A stretch of 64,000 nucleotides of DNA from contig JABWBP010000009.1 of assembly GCA_013360445.1 (NCBI GenBank), positions 59,854 to 123,853 of the forward strand, read 5' to 3'. The stretch comes from Calditrichaceae bacterium. Lineage in GTDB: Bacteria; Calditrichota; Calditrichia; RBG-13-44-9; J075. The notes under the pieces are model-generated. The model had not been told where the DNA came from. It worked only from the letters and a program-made list of their open reading frames with translations, and did no database searches. Both the position numbers and the translations under genes were made by a program. Shown piece by piece: positions 51,803-60,598 of this stretch (positions are counted from its first letter, which is position 1; the number at the start of each line of letters is the position of its first letter).

Positions 51803-52082
51803 GGTTATTTCCTTGTTTTGAAGTTCAAGCCCGCCATCACGAGGGAATTTCCGGTCCCTAAGCGATTCGCTCCCGCCGGGGCAACCGGAAAAGATTCTCT
51901 CTCAGGCAAAATACCTGCTGATAGCGCAGCGACCGCGCGGGCAAACCACTCCCTGCGCCGCGGAAAAAAGCCGGCGGCGTCACCGCGGGGGAGTTTCAGG
52001 GCGTTCCTTTCCCCTTGCGCGCACCTGCGCGAACGGGGCGCTGCCAGACAGTAAACCGGCTATACAAACACAACAAGGAGGC
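51803..52082 (-). promoter_or_regulatory. Long structured GC-rich leader of the TonB receptor gene
   Basis: This 280-nt spacer is rich in self-complementary blocks. On the minus strand CCGCGG..CCGCCGG closes a hairpin (51971-51988) followed directly by six T (51964-51969), which looks like an intrinsic terminator 160 nt before the receptor start. ACTCCC/GGGAGT flanks it. On the opposite strand GGGGCAA (51878) and CTCTCAGGCAAAA (51899-51911) recall glycine-riboswitch motifs but in the wrong direction. A regulatory leader is likely; its class is unknown. Confidence 0.45.
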
Positions 52083-52613
52083 TTAAACTTTTGGCGGAGG
52101 GCTGGGGGGAGTCGTAATCCAGGTTTGTAAACCGAAGCGGTAATTCGCCAGCTCTCTTTCCCTCCCGGAACCGGGCGGCTGCGGAGGGACGCGCTGGACG
52201 ATAAAAAGGACGTTGAGCAACTGGTAAAACCTTTCAGTCTGCTGTTTGTGCCGGGAGTTTTTCGCCGTCTCTTGTTTCACCAGCTCATCTAAGTTGGCAA
52301 AAAGCCCGCTTTCCTTGACGTCCAAAATGCAATAATACCACGTAGTGTCGCCGTGCGATTCCTGGCGGACAATATCGTACATCATGCCGTGGTAACGGAA
52401 TTCCCGGCTGTGGATCCGTTGAAAAGAGGAGTTAGGCTGCTCTTCCAAAGCCCGGGGTATTTTCAGCAGAACCAGCTCGCGTTCCGGAACCCCGGCCTTG
52501 ATGCGCTGTTTGATTTCCCGCCGCACCTGGTACTGCTGGACTTTGAAAATCGCCAGGTATCCCAGCGGCTGGAACAGCATAATCAGGAGCAAAAACCAGC
52601 TTACACCGTGCAT
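52083..52613 (-). CDS. Membrane-anchored protein of unknown function, TonB-receptor partner
   Basis: This 176-residue protein has one N-terminal hydrophobic helix (WFLLLIMLFQPLGYLAIF) and then a soluble part with KVQQYQVRREIKQRIKAGVP, EFRYHGMMYDIVRQESHGDT and WYYCILDVKESGLFANLDEL. The C-terminus is Pro-rich and probably disordered. I do not know its function. The pattern of a short anchored protein directly before a TonB receptor recurs in FCB-group genomes. No strong ribosome-binding site precedes ATG 52613. Confidence 0.75.
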   Translation of the reverse strand: MHGVSWFLLLIMLFQPLGYLAIFKVQQYQVRREIKQRIKAGVPERELVLLKIPRALEEQPNSSFQRIHSREFRYHGMMYDIVRQESHGDTTWYYCILDVKESGLFANLDELVKQETAKNSRHKQQTERFYQLLNVLFIVQRVPPQPPGSGRERELANYRFGLQTWITTPPSPPPKV

Positions 52614-53027
52614 AAGGTGAGAAGTTAGCGAAACTTCCCGGTAATTTGCAAGGCTTAATTGCCCGATATTTTACGGCTCGCCCTGGGGATGTTGCCTTCT
52701 TCCGCGCCTGCGCCGGCCACGCCGGGCAGCGGCGCGATAGCCGGTCTTCTCCCCGGGGAGCATACCGGCGACCGGGTACAGGTGCGCCAAGTTGCCGACG
52801 AGATGAAGGAAATTATTTGCGCTTGTAGGAAGTTTTTGGTAACATCTGGCCGCACGCAGCACGTTGACTTTATGATACTGATGGAGTGAATAACCACCGT
52901 TTGTCCAAACACAACACCCCCTGGAACAGCGGATAGAATGAGATATTCTCCCCGCCGTTTCTCCCGGCGGGCGAAATTTTGAAAATTAAAAATTATGTCG
53001 AATATGAGTTTAAAAAGATCATCACCC
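52614..53027. other. 414-nt spacer between divergent partner gene and hypE
   Basis: I see no convincing gene. 52700-52800 is GC-rich with inverted words (CCGGCGACCGGG, CCCCGGGGAG). On the minus strand TTGCAA, 17 nt, CTAACT ends about 14 nt before the partner gene start and could be its promoter. Open frames here lack family resemblance and ribosome-binding sites. Confidence 0.5.
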
Positions 53028-54095
53028 ATGAATCCCTCTCCAAAACCCGATCTGGCTTCCGGCCTCGCCTGCCCCATCCCCATCAGCGAGTACCCCCAGG
53101 TGCAGCTCGCCCACGGCGGCGGGGGCAAGCTGATGCACCAGTTGATCCAGAAGATGTTCGTCTCCGCCTTCAATAATCCGCAATTGCAGATCCAGCACGA
53201 CGGGGCGGTTTTTTCTCCCGGCAAGGGGCGCTTAGCCTTCAGCACCGATTCCTACGTGATCAAACCGCTGTTCTTCCCCGGGGGCGACATCGGTTCCTTA
53301 GCGGTGCACGGCACCGTGAACGACCTGGCCATGTGCGGGGCGCGCCCGCTCTACCTCAGCGCCGGCTTCATTATTGAAGAGGGCCTTGCCATGGAAACCC
53401 TCTGGCAGATCGTGCAATCCATGCAGCGGGCCGCGGAAAATTGCCGGGTGCAAATCGTTACCGGGGACACGAAAGTAGTCGATCGCGGCAAGGGCGACGG
53501 GATTTTTATCAACACCGCGGGGGTGGGCATCATCGAGCACGAGGGGGAAATCTCTCCGCAGCAGGTGCAGAAAGGGGACGCAATCCTGCTCAGCGGGGAC
53601 CTCGGGCGGCACGGGATCGCCATCATGGCCGTGCGCGAGGGGTTAGAATTCGAAACCGCCATCGAGAGCGACTCCGCCCCGGTAGCAGAAGCGGCGCTGG
53701 CTCTGCTGAACGGGGGCGTGGAGGTGCACTGCCTGCGCGACCTCACCCGCGGCGGCCTGGCCAGCGCCTTAGTGGAAATCGCCGATAGCAGCGAATTGAA
53801 CCTGCACGTTCAGGAGTCCGCCATCCCGGTGCGGGAGGACGTGCAGGGCGCTTGCGAGATTCTGGGATTCGATCCCCTCTACGTCGCCAACGAGGGGCGC
53901 TTCATCGCCATCGTGAAAGCCAGCCACGCCGAAAAAGCCCTGAAAATCCTCAACTCCCACGCTGCGGATAAAAACGCGGCGCTGATCGGCCAGGCGCGCG
54001 ATGAATCCCCCGGCCTGGTCACCATGACCGGCAAAATCGGCGCCCGCCGGATCGTGGACATGTTCAGCGGGGAGCAGTTGCCGCGCATTTGCTGA
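53028..54095 (+). CDS. hypE: Hydrogenase maturation protein HypE
   Basis: This 355-residue AIR-synthase/SelD-fold protein turns the carbamoyl group on its C-terminal cysteine into a cyanide ligand for the NiFe-hydrogenase centre. The required C-terminus is present (LPRIC). Other signatures are [18 protein letters not shown], the [20 protein letters not shown] segment and [23 protein letters not shown] 53028 was chosen; ATG 52995 would add 11 residues. No other hyp gene or hydrogenase is in the window. Confidence 0.93.
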   Translation: MNPSPKPDLASGLACPIPISEYPQVQLAHGGGGKLMHQLIQKMFVSAFNNPQLQIQHDGAVFSPGKGRLAFSTDSYVIKPLFFPGGDIGSLAVHGTVNDLAMCGARPLYLSAGFIIEEGLAMETLWQIVQSMQRAAENCRVQIVTGDTKVVDRGKGDGIFINTAGVGIIEHEGEISPQQVQKGDAILLSGDLGRHGIAIMAVREGLEFETAIESDSAPVAEAALALLNGGVEVHCLRDLTRGGLASALVEIADSSELNLHVQESAIPVREDVQGACEILGFDPLYVANEGRFIAIVKASHAEKALKILNSHAADKNAALIGQARDESPGLVTMTGKIGARRIVDMFSGEQLPRIC

Positions 54096-54163
54096 ACCGC
54101 GAATGGGTTGAACCACGAATTTCACGAATTACACGAATGATACCGCCGGCCGGGGAAACAACC

Positions 54164-54263
54164 GGAGTGCAAAACTTCAGTTTTGCAGAACCGGGTTGCC
54201 GATGAAGGCGGGCTTGTTATGCGCTTGTTGCACCCGGTGCAAAGCTGAAGCTTTGCACTCCTG
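54164..54263. repeat. Pair of inverted palindromic repeats downstream of hypE
   Basis: GGAGTGCAAAACTTCAGTTT (from 54164) and its inverted relative GCAAAGCTGAAGCTTTGCAC (from 54239) are each palindromic and face each other across about 46 nt, a BIME-like arrangement. A third copy lies at 9511. Confidence 0.65.
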
Positions 54264-54307
54264 AAAACGATTTTTCCGGGCACTCAATCACACGCAAGGA
54301 TATTCTT

Positions 54308-56287
54308 ATGCTCCCTGTTCTTCTCCGCAAATTTTCAGCGCTGCTGCTGCTCTCCCTCTCCCTTTTCGCCGGGGAAACCGCTCCCTTCAGCGTGGAATCT
54401 CCCAAAGTAGCGCTGAGCGGCATCGATTTCACCCTGAAAATCACGCCCGGCGTTCCCTATTACCTGGCGGAAGGCGCGGCAGTGGTTCCCTGCAAGGTCA
54501 TCGCCCGGGAGTCCGGCAGGGCGCTGGCCGATACCGCCTTCACGCTCGACGCCGCCAACCCCGCCCCGCTTTCAATATCCGGGCTGCGCCTCTCCCACAG
54601 CGGAACCCACACATTGCAGGTTTTCCTGGGGGAGAGCAGCCGGGAAGTGGAAATTCGCGCCCTTCCGGCGATCCTCAGCATTCTCCCCCCCTTACTGGCC
54701 ATCGCCCTGGCCTTGATAACCCGCCAGGTAGTGGTGGCGCTGTTTTGCGGCATCTGGCTGGGGGCTGCTTTCGTGTTCGGCTACAATCCTGTATTGGGAT
54801 TTCTGCATACCCTGGATCAATACATCGTGAACGCGGTGGCGACGTCCGAACACGTTTATATCCTCATTTTCAGCCTGCTGTTAGGCGGGATGGTGGGGGT
54901 GGTAACCCGCTCCGGGGGCACCCAGGGGATCGTGGAGCGGCTCTCCCGCTACGCCCGGAGCTCCCGCGGGGGGCAATTATCCGCCTGGATCATGGGCATC
55001 CTGATTTTCTTCGACGATTACGCCAATACCCTCATCGTCGGCAACACCATGCGCCCGCTTACCGACAAGCTGCGCATCTCCCGGGAGAAATTATCCTATA
55101 TCGTGGACTCCACGGCCGCGCCGGTGGCCAATATTGCGATCATTTCCACCTGGATCGGTTACGAGATCAGCCTGATCAGCCAGTCCTTTACCGCCCTGGA
55201 CATGGACCGGAACGCTTACATCACCTTTTTGCAGAGCATTCCCTTCAATTTTTATCCCCTTTACGCGCTGTTTTTCGGATTGATGGTGGCCTGGCTGCTG
55301 CGCGATTTCGGCCCGATGCAGCGGGCAGAGTACCGCGCCTATTCTACCGGGCAGGTATTGCGGGCCGGCGCCACCCCGCTGGCGACCCTCGCTTCCACAG
55401 AGATGCTGGCGGATGAAACCGTTCCCAAACGCTGGTACAACGCCATGGTCCCGGTGCTGATGGTTATCGCGGTAGTAAGCGCGGGCCTGTTTTACACCGG
55501 CTGGGAAACGGGGTGGGCAAAATTAAGCGAAGAAGCAGCGGCGAACGGGAAAACCCTGGCCGATATTTCCCTGGTGCGCAAAATCAGCGCGATTGTGGGC
55601 GCCTCGGATTCCTTTGCGGTGTTGATGTGGGCCTCGTTCATGGGCTGCGTTACCGCAATCGCTATGGCGCTGTGGCAGCGGCTGCTCAACCTGCACCAGG
55701 CCCTGGAAGCCTGGGTGAACGGCCTGCGCTCCATGATGATGGCGGTGGTGATTCTGACCCTGGCCTGGGCCATCGGGGATATTTGCCGGGATCTGTTCAT
55801 CGCCGATTACGTGGTCTATCTTACCAGCCATTTCCTCTCCGCGCACTGGCTGCCGATGTTGATCTTCATCAGTGCGGCGCTGATTTCCTTCGCCACCGGC
55901 ACCTCCTGGGGCACCATGGCGATCTTGATGCCCATCGCCATTCCCCTGGCGCACCAGTTCGCGCTTTCCGACCCCGATATTACCGGGATGCACGAAACCG
56001 GGATTCTGTTGAGCACCATCGGGTCGGTGCTGGCCGGCGCCACCTTCGGCGACCATTGTTCCCCCATCTCCGATACCACCATCATGTCCTCCATGGCTTC
56101 CAGCGCCGATCATATCGACCACGTGCGCACCCAGCTTCCCTACGCGCTCACCTGCGGGATTGCCGCCTCGGTGATCGGCTACATCCCCATCGGGTTTGGA
56201 GTCAGCAACTGGGTGCTGCTGCCGGTTGGTTTCGCGGTTCTGTTCCTGGTCGTGCGTTTTGTGGGGAGAAGAATTGATCGCCAATAG
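54308..56287 (+). CDS. NhaC-family Na+/H+ antiporter with N-terminal Ig-like domain
   Basis: This 659-residue protein begins with a signal peptide (LLLLSLSLFAGETAP) and an extracytoplasmic beta domain of about 95 residues (VALSGIDFTLKITPGVPYYL to SSREVEIRALP). About 11-12 transmembrane helices follow. NhaC-family motifs are IFFDDYANTLIVGNTMRPLT, STAAPVANIAIISTWIGYEI, FATGTSWGTMAILMPIAIPL and GATFGDHCSPISDTTIMSS. The antiporter exchanges Na+ or an organic cation or anion; specificity is unclear. AAGGA lies 8 nt before ATG 54308. The N-terminal fusion is not usual for NhaC. Confidence 0.88.
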   Translation: MLPVLLRKFSALLLLSLSLFAGETAPFSVESPKVALSGIDFTLKITPGVPYYLAEGAAVVPCKVIARESGRALADTAFTLDAANPAPLSISGLRLSHSGTHTLQVFLGESSREVEIRALPAILSILPPLLAIALALITRQVVVALFCGIWLGAAFVFGYNPVLGFLHTLDQYIVNAVATSEHVYILIFSLLLGGMVGVVTRSGGTQGIVERLSRYARSSRGGQLSAWIMGILIFFDDYANTLIVGNTMRPLTDKLRISREKLSYIVDSTAAPVANIAIISTWIGYEISLISQSFTALDMDRNAYITFLQSIPFNFYPLYALFFGLMVAWLLRDFGPMQRAEYRAYSTGQVLRAGATPLATLASTEMLADETVPKRWYNAMVPVLMVIAVVSAGLFYTGWETGWAKLSEEAAANGKTLADISLVRKISAIVGASDSFAVLMWASFMGCVTAIAMALWQRLLNLHQALEAWVNGLRSMMMAVVILTLAWAIGDICRDLFIADYVVYLTSHFLSAHWLPMLIFISAALISFATGTSWGTMAILMPIAIPLAHQFALSDPDITGMHETGILLSTIGSVLAGATFGDHCSPISDTTIMSSMASSADHIDHVRTQLPYALTCGIAASVIGYIPIGFGVSNWVLLPVGFAVLFLVVRFVGRRIDRQ

Positions 56288-56476
56288 CTGATTCCGTTGT
56301 TTTTTTGAGGGTTTGCGTTGATGCCCCCGCGTTTTAATCCGTTTTCGCTATTCCATGCGTTCGGTCAACAGCCCCGGAAGAGCAGGTGGATATATTCCTT
56401 ATTATGGGAACCTATTGTTTAAAAACGCTTTCTTACCGGGAAGCTGCATGTGAAGAAAATTTCCCCGGAGGTGTAA

Positions 56477-56692
56477 ATGGCAGACTGGTTCGATTGGGAA
56501 TGGCTGCAATTTTTCAGAAAAAGAGTGGTGATCGAAGTTCCGGAAATTATCTATGAAACGGAAACCGGCATATTGATCGAGTGGAATCGCCAAAACGCCT
56601 GGTTAGCCAAGGGCACTGTAAAAATCAAAAAAAAGGAAAATTCTATCGAAGTAAAGATACCGCGCTGGCTGTTTGAAAAGAAATTTTCGTAG
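56477..56692 (+). CDS. Small protein of unknown function
   Basis: This 71-residue, Trp-rich and basic protein (MADWFDWEWLQFFRKRVVIE, then ETETGILIEWNRQNAWLAKG) is preceded by an excellent ribosome-binding site, GGAGGTG, 5 nt from ATG. That is the main reason to accept it. It has no signal peptide or recognisable domain. It stands alone between the antiporter and the ATL gene. Confidence 0.6.
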   Translation: MADWFDWEWLQFFRKRVVIEVPEIIYETETGILIEWNRQNAWLAKGTVKIKKKENSIEVKIPRWLFEKKFS

Positions 56693-56841
56693 CCGTTTTG
56701 CATCAAAACCGCTGCCGTTGCGCCTCTCACCGCTGCGAAGCGGTTTTTCCCCTCGCCTTATCCCCTTTTTTTCCGCGAGAATTCCTGCCCAATATCCCCG
56801 GCGCTTGAGTTATTAGCAAATTCTGCGTATTTTCCGCCTCG

Positions 56842-57213
56842 ATGTTTAACATTGGCGGATGTTCATTCCCCGGAGTCAGCAGAGAATTGCCTGTTTCCGA
56901 AAATTACCGAAAAATCTGGGAGGTGGTGCGCCGCATTCCCCCCGGCAAAGTAGCTACCTACGGCCAGGTTGCCCGCCTGGCGGGATTGGGCGGGCAGGCC
57001 CGTATGGCCGGATACGCGCTTCACGCCGCGCCGGAGGAGATCGGCATTCCCTGGCACCGGGTCATCAACGCCCGCGGCCAGATTTCCCTGCCCCGGGAAA
57101 ACGGGCAGTACGATCTGCAAAAAACCTTGTTAGAGGCGGAAGGAATCGTCTTTCGCAATGAGACGGTCGATTTGCAGCGCTATCGCTGGCGGCCGGAGCA
57201 AGAAAACAATTGA
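56842..57213 (+). CDS. Alkyltransferase-like (ATL) DNA-binding protein
   Basis: This 123-residue protein has the C-terminal DNA-binding domain of O6-alkylguanine-DNA alkyltransferase: RRIPPGKVATYGQVARLAGL, MAGYALHAAPEEIGIPWHRV. The active-site PCHRV is PWHRV, so it cannot accept alkyl groups. ATL proteins flag O6-alkylguanine for nucleotide-excision repair. The conserved part starts at about residue 20; ATG 56842 may be too early, with TTG 56887 as a possible alternative. Confidence 0.9.
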   Translation: MFNIGGCSFPGVSRELPVSENYRKIWEVVRRIPPGKVATYGQVARLAGLGGQARMAGYALHAAPEEIGIPWHRVINARGQISLPRENGQYDLQKTLLEAEGIVFRNETVDLQRYRWRPEQENN

Positions 57214-57322
57214 AGGGTCGCTGTAAAACGGAATTTGTCTTTTTAGTCGGCTTCTATTTCACCTAAATTGTGGTACTTATGAATATTTTGGATAAGGTGC
57301 GTGAAGCTGCACAAAACGCATA

Positions 57323-57595
57323 TTGTATCTTCCCCATGCCATTCGGCAAATGTCAAGGCCGGATCGGATGATTACATTTCAAGAAGTTCGCGAGGTGATC
57401 GAAACCGGGGAAGTAATTGAAGATTATCCTACTGACGCGCGAGGGCATAGTTGTCTGCTAATGGGTTTTGGAGATTCGAATCGCCCCCTGCATGTAATTT
57501 GTGCGCCTAAGAGTGACTACCTGGCAGTAATTACAGCATATCTCCCCGATCCGGCGCAATGGGACATAGATTTTAAAAAGAGGAAATCACCATGA
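57323..57595 (+). CDS. DUF4258 toxin-like protein, N-terminus frameshifted
   Basis: The in-frame part (LYLPHAIRQMSRPDRMITFQ, EDYPTDARGHSCLLMGFGDS, PLHVICAPKSDYLAVITAYL, PAQWDIDFKKR) is a DUF4258 domain, a group often found as toxins of type II systems. The expected N-terminus, MNILDKVREAAQ, is encoded from ATG 57279 in another frame. Adding one A in the AAAA run near 57313 would join them as AQKRILYLPHAIRQM. So either the gene is disrupted, the sequence has a one-base error, or a TTG (57323) or later ATG is used. Its stop overlaps the downstream antitoxin start (ATGA). Confidence 0.75.
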   Translation: MYLPHAIRQMSRPDRMITFQEVREVIETGEVIEDYPTDARGHSCLLMGFGDSNRPLHVICAPKSDYLAVITAYLPDPAQWDIDFKKRKSP

Positions 57596-57804
57596 TGTGC
57601 ATGCACTGTCAAGGCAAAATGGAGCGTAAAACCGCTCCTTTCCAAATTGGCCGTAAAGGCTACCATGTGACGTTTGACGAGATTCCTGCATGGGTTTGCA
57701 CCCAATGCGGCGAGGTCTATTTTGAGGAACGAGAAGTGGAAGCCATTCAAAACTTGCTGCAACTATTGGATGAGCGCGCCGAAAAATTTGCCACGGCAGT
57801 TTAA
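57592..57804 (+). CDS. YgiT-type zinc-finger antitoxin
   Basis: This 70-residue protein has two zinc pairs, CMHC near the N-terminus and CTQC in IPAWVCTQCGEVYFEE, the fold of the MqsA N-terminal domain. The helix that follows ends AEKFATAV; no separate DNA-binding HTH domain is present. It overlaps the DUF4258 gene by four bases, the usual order for this toxin-antitoxin family. Confidence 0.85.
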   Translation: MMCMHCQGKMERKTAPFQIGRKGYHVTFDEIPAWVCTQCGEVYFEEREVEAIQNLLQLLDERAEKFATAV

Positions 57805-57872
57805 GCAAGCGGCGATGCCAAATTGATTCGCAATGGTCCCTTTTAGAAACCCTTTAAACGTGGCTTCATCTT

Positions 57873-58889
57873 ATGCGCCAGATTTTTTTTATAATGGGAA
57901 TAATCTTTACAGGAACGACACAACTGCCCGCCCAGACCGTCAAAATTGCCACTTACAACATCTTCTTTCTCGACGAGGCTCTCACCCGGGAGCGGCGCGC
58001 CAACCTTCAGGAAGTGCTGCAAAGGCTGGATGCGGATATCCTCGCCTTCCAGGAGATCAAAAATCCCGCGGCGCTGCGCAACATCCTCGGCGACGCCTAT
58101 CAAATCGCCATGATCGACGACGCGGGCGAAATCCAGGAAACGGCCCTGGCGGCGCGCCCGCCCTTCCGCATCGATTCGCTGCGCTACGTCTTCCCCGGCA
58201 AATATTATGACCTGGAGTTCCCCCGCGGCCGCGACCTGCTGCAAGTGCAGGTATCCGGTTACGGGCGGGAATTTGTGTTCCTGGTGCACCACGCCAAATC
58301 GCGCGGGGGCGGGCGCCGCGCCACCGACGGCCAGCGCGAAGGCGCCGCCAAGTTGATGCTCAATTACATCCGCACCGCCCTGGCGGGGAAGAACGTGGTT
58401 CTGTTGGGCGATTTCAACGACAACCCCGACGACCGCTCCCTGAACATCCTGGAATACGGCGATTCCAACGCTCCCGGGGGGATCGACAGCGCGGAAGATG
58501 CCTTTCTCTTCAATGCCACGGAAAATTTGCTGGAACGGGATTACTGCTCCTACGGGTATCACGAAATTTACCCCGGAATTGCTTCCGATACCTTTACGCT
58601 AACGGTGCCGGGCGCCCGGGCGGAAAACAATAAATGGCGGGGGAATGATTCCTACAACTTCGAGACCGACGTGAAAATCAAAGCCATTCTGTTCGATCAG
58701 ATTCTCCTCTCCATGAATTTGAAACCCTTTGTAGCGGCGGCGGGGGTATTCAACCACGCCGCGGCCATCCGCGGAGAGCGTTCGGAAGTGCGCTTCAGCC
58801 GCAGCCGGCCCCAGTACCTGAAGCGCGGCAGCCTGGCCTCCGACCACGCGCCGGTGTGGGTGGTTCTGGAATTAAGCGGGCAACCGTGA
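57873..58889 (+). CDS. Secreted endonuclease/exonuclease/phosphatase-family protein
   Basis: This 338-residue protein has a signal peptide (MRQIFFIMGIIFTGTTQLPA) and the EEP fold. Recognisable motifs are KIATYNIFFL, ILAFQEIKN with the metal-binding Glu, FVFLVHHAKSR, VVLLGDFNDNPDD, and the terminal SDHAPVWVVLE with the catalytic His. Substrates in this superfamily range from DNA to phosphodiester lipids, so the reaction cannot be named. Extracytoplasmic location is clear. Confidence 0.88.
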   Translation: MRQIFFIMGIIFTGTTQLPAQTVKIATYNIFFLDEALTRERRANLQEVLQRLDADILAFQEIKNPAALRNILGDAYQIAMIDDAGEIQETALAARPPFRIDSLRYVFPGKYYDLEFPRGRDLLQVQVSGYGREFVFLVHHAKSRGGGRRATDGQREGAAKLMLNYIRTALAGKNVVLLGDFNDNPDDRSLNILEYGDSNAPGGIDSAEDAFLFNATENLLERDYCSYGYHEIYPGIASDTFTLTVPGARAENNKWRGNDSYNFETDVKIKAILFDQILLSMNLKPFVAAAGVFNHAAAIRGERSEVRFSRSRPQYLKRGSLASDHAPVWVVLELSGQP

Positions 58890-58899
58890 GGCGGGGCTC

Positions 58900-59152
58900 G
58901 TAATGCGTGATGCGTATTTCGTATTGCGTATTCCGTTTTTATTACGCATCACGCATCACGCATCACAAACCCCATCTACCAAACATCTTGTATCCTCCCC
59001 TATTCCATGTTATTTTATTCGCCGTTTTTGCGGATGCGGGGTTGTATCTTATTCCGCCTGATTACGCATTACGTTTTACGCATTTCGGGGTAAGGAAGCC
59101 TGATCTGATGCGGAATTTCTCTAATCCACAATCCGTAAAACGTAAAGAGTAA
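58900..59152. repeat. GCATTACG/CGCATCA word repeats upstream of purF
   Basis: Two clusters (58900-58968 and 59060-59152) are built of TAATGCGTGATGCGTATTTC and inverted ATTACGCATCACGCATCACG, then TACGTTTTACGC and CCGTAAAACG. They fill most of the 279-nt spacer; I see no gene. Confidence 0.65.
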
Positions 59153-59168
59153 GGATCTGAGCCAAGAT

Positions 59169-60548
59169 ATGTGTGGAATTGCCGGATATTTTTCGCGCCA
59201 GGGAGGCAACGCCGCCGGGCAGGTGATGCTGGCGCTCTACGCCCAGCAGCACCGCGGGCAGGAAAGCTGCGGCATCGTCTCTTCCAATGGCAAAATTTTG
59301 AATCTCCATAAATCCATGGGCTACGTAAAGGAAGCGTTTCCCAATCAACTGTTAGAACAAATGGCGGGAATTTCCGCCATCGGGCACGTGCGCTATCCCA
59401 CCCGCGGCTCCGCGGTTCTCCAGAATACCCAGCCTTACGTCATCGAAACCCTCAGCGGCCCTATTTACGCCATCGCCAGCAACGGCGACGTGGTAAACTA
59501 CGACGAAGTGGCCGACGATCTGCGCATCAAAGGCGTACATTTCACCTCCCAGAACGACGGAGAGCTGTTGGGGCGCTTCATTGTGTACTACCACGAGCGC
59601 GAGGGGATGGAGGTCGCCGACGCCATCAAATTATTGATGAAGCGCGTCAAAGGGGCCTACTCCGCGGTATTCCTGACCGGGGATACGCTCTACGCTTTCC
59701 GCGACGTGCAGGGTTTCCGCCCGATGATGATCGGCTACGTGAATGGAGACGTCGCCGTGGCCTCGGAATCCTGCGCCCTGGATATCCTGCGGGCTGGGGA
59801 CCTGCGGGAGGTAGAGCCGGGGGAAATCCTGGTTTTCACCGCGCATAACGAGGTTTCGCTGAAAAATTACCAGCGCTCCCTCTTCCCCAACGGAGAGCGC
59901 AAGACCTTCCATTGTATTTTCGAGCTGATCTATTTTGCCCGCCCGGACAGCTACCAGTTCGATGAATACGTGTACGGGGTTCGCCGCAAGATCGGCGCAA
60001 AGCTTGCTTCTTACGACGATTTCAAGGCCGATGCGGTGGTGCCGGTGCCGGATTCCGCCAACTTCATCGGTATGGGCTACGCCAGCGCCAAGGGCATTCC
60101 TTTCGAGATGGGGCTGATCCGTAATCACTACGTCGGGCGCACTTTCATCCGCCCGGACCAATACACCCGGGATGAATCGGTGCGCCAGAAATTCAACCCT
60201 CTGAAGGATTTTTTCACCGGAAAAAGAGTGGTACTGGTAGATGACTCCATCGTGCGCGGAACCACCATCCGCAAATTAGTGCGCATGGTGAAGGGCGCGG
60301 GAGCGGCGGAGGTGCACCTGCGGATCGGCTCCCCCCCGGTGCGCAATTCCTGCTATTACGGCATCGATACCCCCACCCGCAGCGAGTTGATTGCCAATAA
60401 TATGAGCGAGGAGGAAATCCGCGATTATACCGGGGCGGATTCCTTGAAGTATCTGAATATCGAAGACTTGCGCGAATGCGTAAAAGCCCCCGGGGGCTTT
60501 TGCTACGCCTGCTTCGACGGAAATTACCCGGTTCCCAAACAGACTTAG
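59169..60548 (+). CDS. purF: Amidophosphoribosyltransferase
   Basis: This 459-residue enzyme makes phosphoribosylamine from PRPP and glutamine, the first step of purine synthesis. The N-terminal nucleophile is Cys2 (MCGIAGYF, no propeptide). The PRPP loop is VVLVDDSIVRGTTIRKLV. Four cysteines expected for the regulatory 4Fe-4S cluster of the Bacillus type are present (FHCIFELIYF, NSCYYGID, GFCYACFDG). Confidence 0.97.
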   Translation: MCGIAGYFSRQGGNAAGQVMLALYAQQHRGQESCGIVSSNGKILNLHKSMGYVKEAFPNQLLEQMAGISAIGHVRYPTRGSAVLQNTQPYVIETLSGPIYAIASNGDVVNYDEVADDLRIKGVHFTSQNDGELLGRFIVYYHEREGMEVADAIKLLMKRVKGAYSAVFLTGDTLYAFRDVQGFRPMMIGYVNGDVAVASESCALDILRAGDLREVEPGEILVFTAHNEVSLKNYQRSLFPNGERKTFHCIFELIYFARPDSYQFDEYVYGVRRKIGAKLASYDDFKADAVVPVPDSANFIGMGYASAKGIPFEMGLIRNHYVGRTFIRPDQYTRDESVRQKFNPLKDFFTGKRVVLVDDSIVRGTTIRKLVRMVKGAGAAEVHLRIGSPPVRNSCYYGIDTPTRSELIANNMSEEEIRDYTGADSLKYLNIEDLRECVKAPGGFCYACFDGNYPVPKQT

Positions 60549-60552
60549 CGGG

Positions 60553-60598
60553 CAACTTTCAATCATCAATCGACAATCTTCAATCGGCAATCTTCAAT
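60553..60598. repeat. CAATCATCAATCGACAATC word repeat leading into folB
   Basis: Units of CAATC followed by 1-5 nt repeat five times; the last CTTCAATGG supplies the folB start codon (ATG 60597). No ribosome-binding site is left between repeat and start. Confidence 0.65.

Noticed and set aside
51841..51920. Glycine riboswitch on the + strand
   Set aside because: CTCTCAGGCAAAA and GGGGCAA match, but the conserved CCGAAGG is incomplete, the 5' GGAGAG strand is missing, and no + strand gene lies downstream for about 1 kb.
51803..52082. Cobalamin riboswitch for the TonB receptor
   Set aside because: Some core-like bases (GGAACGCCCTGAAACTCC) are present on the minus strand, but no ACCTGCC box follows, so I did not name the class.
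52655..53245. 196-codon minus-strand open frame
   Set aside because: It overlaps hypE in antisense and shows no recognisable domain or ribosome-binding site.
54308..55800. Additional open frames overlapping the NhaC gene (+ and - strands)
   Set aside because: They are Arg/Pro-rich frame shadows typical of GC-rich coding DNA.
58900..59152. CRISPR array
   Set aside because: The repeats are degenerate 6-12-nt words without constant repeat length or unique spacers, and no cas gene is near.
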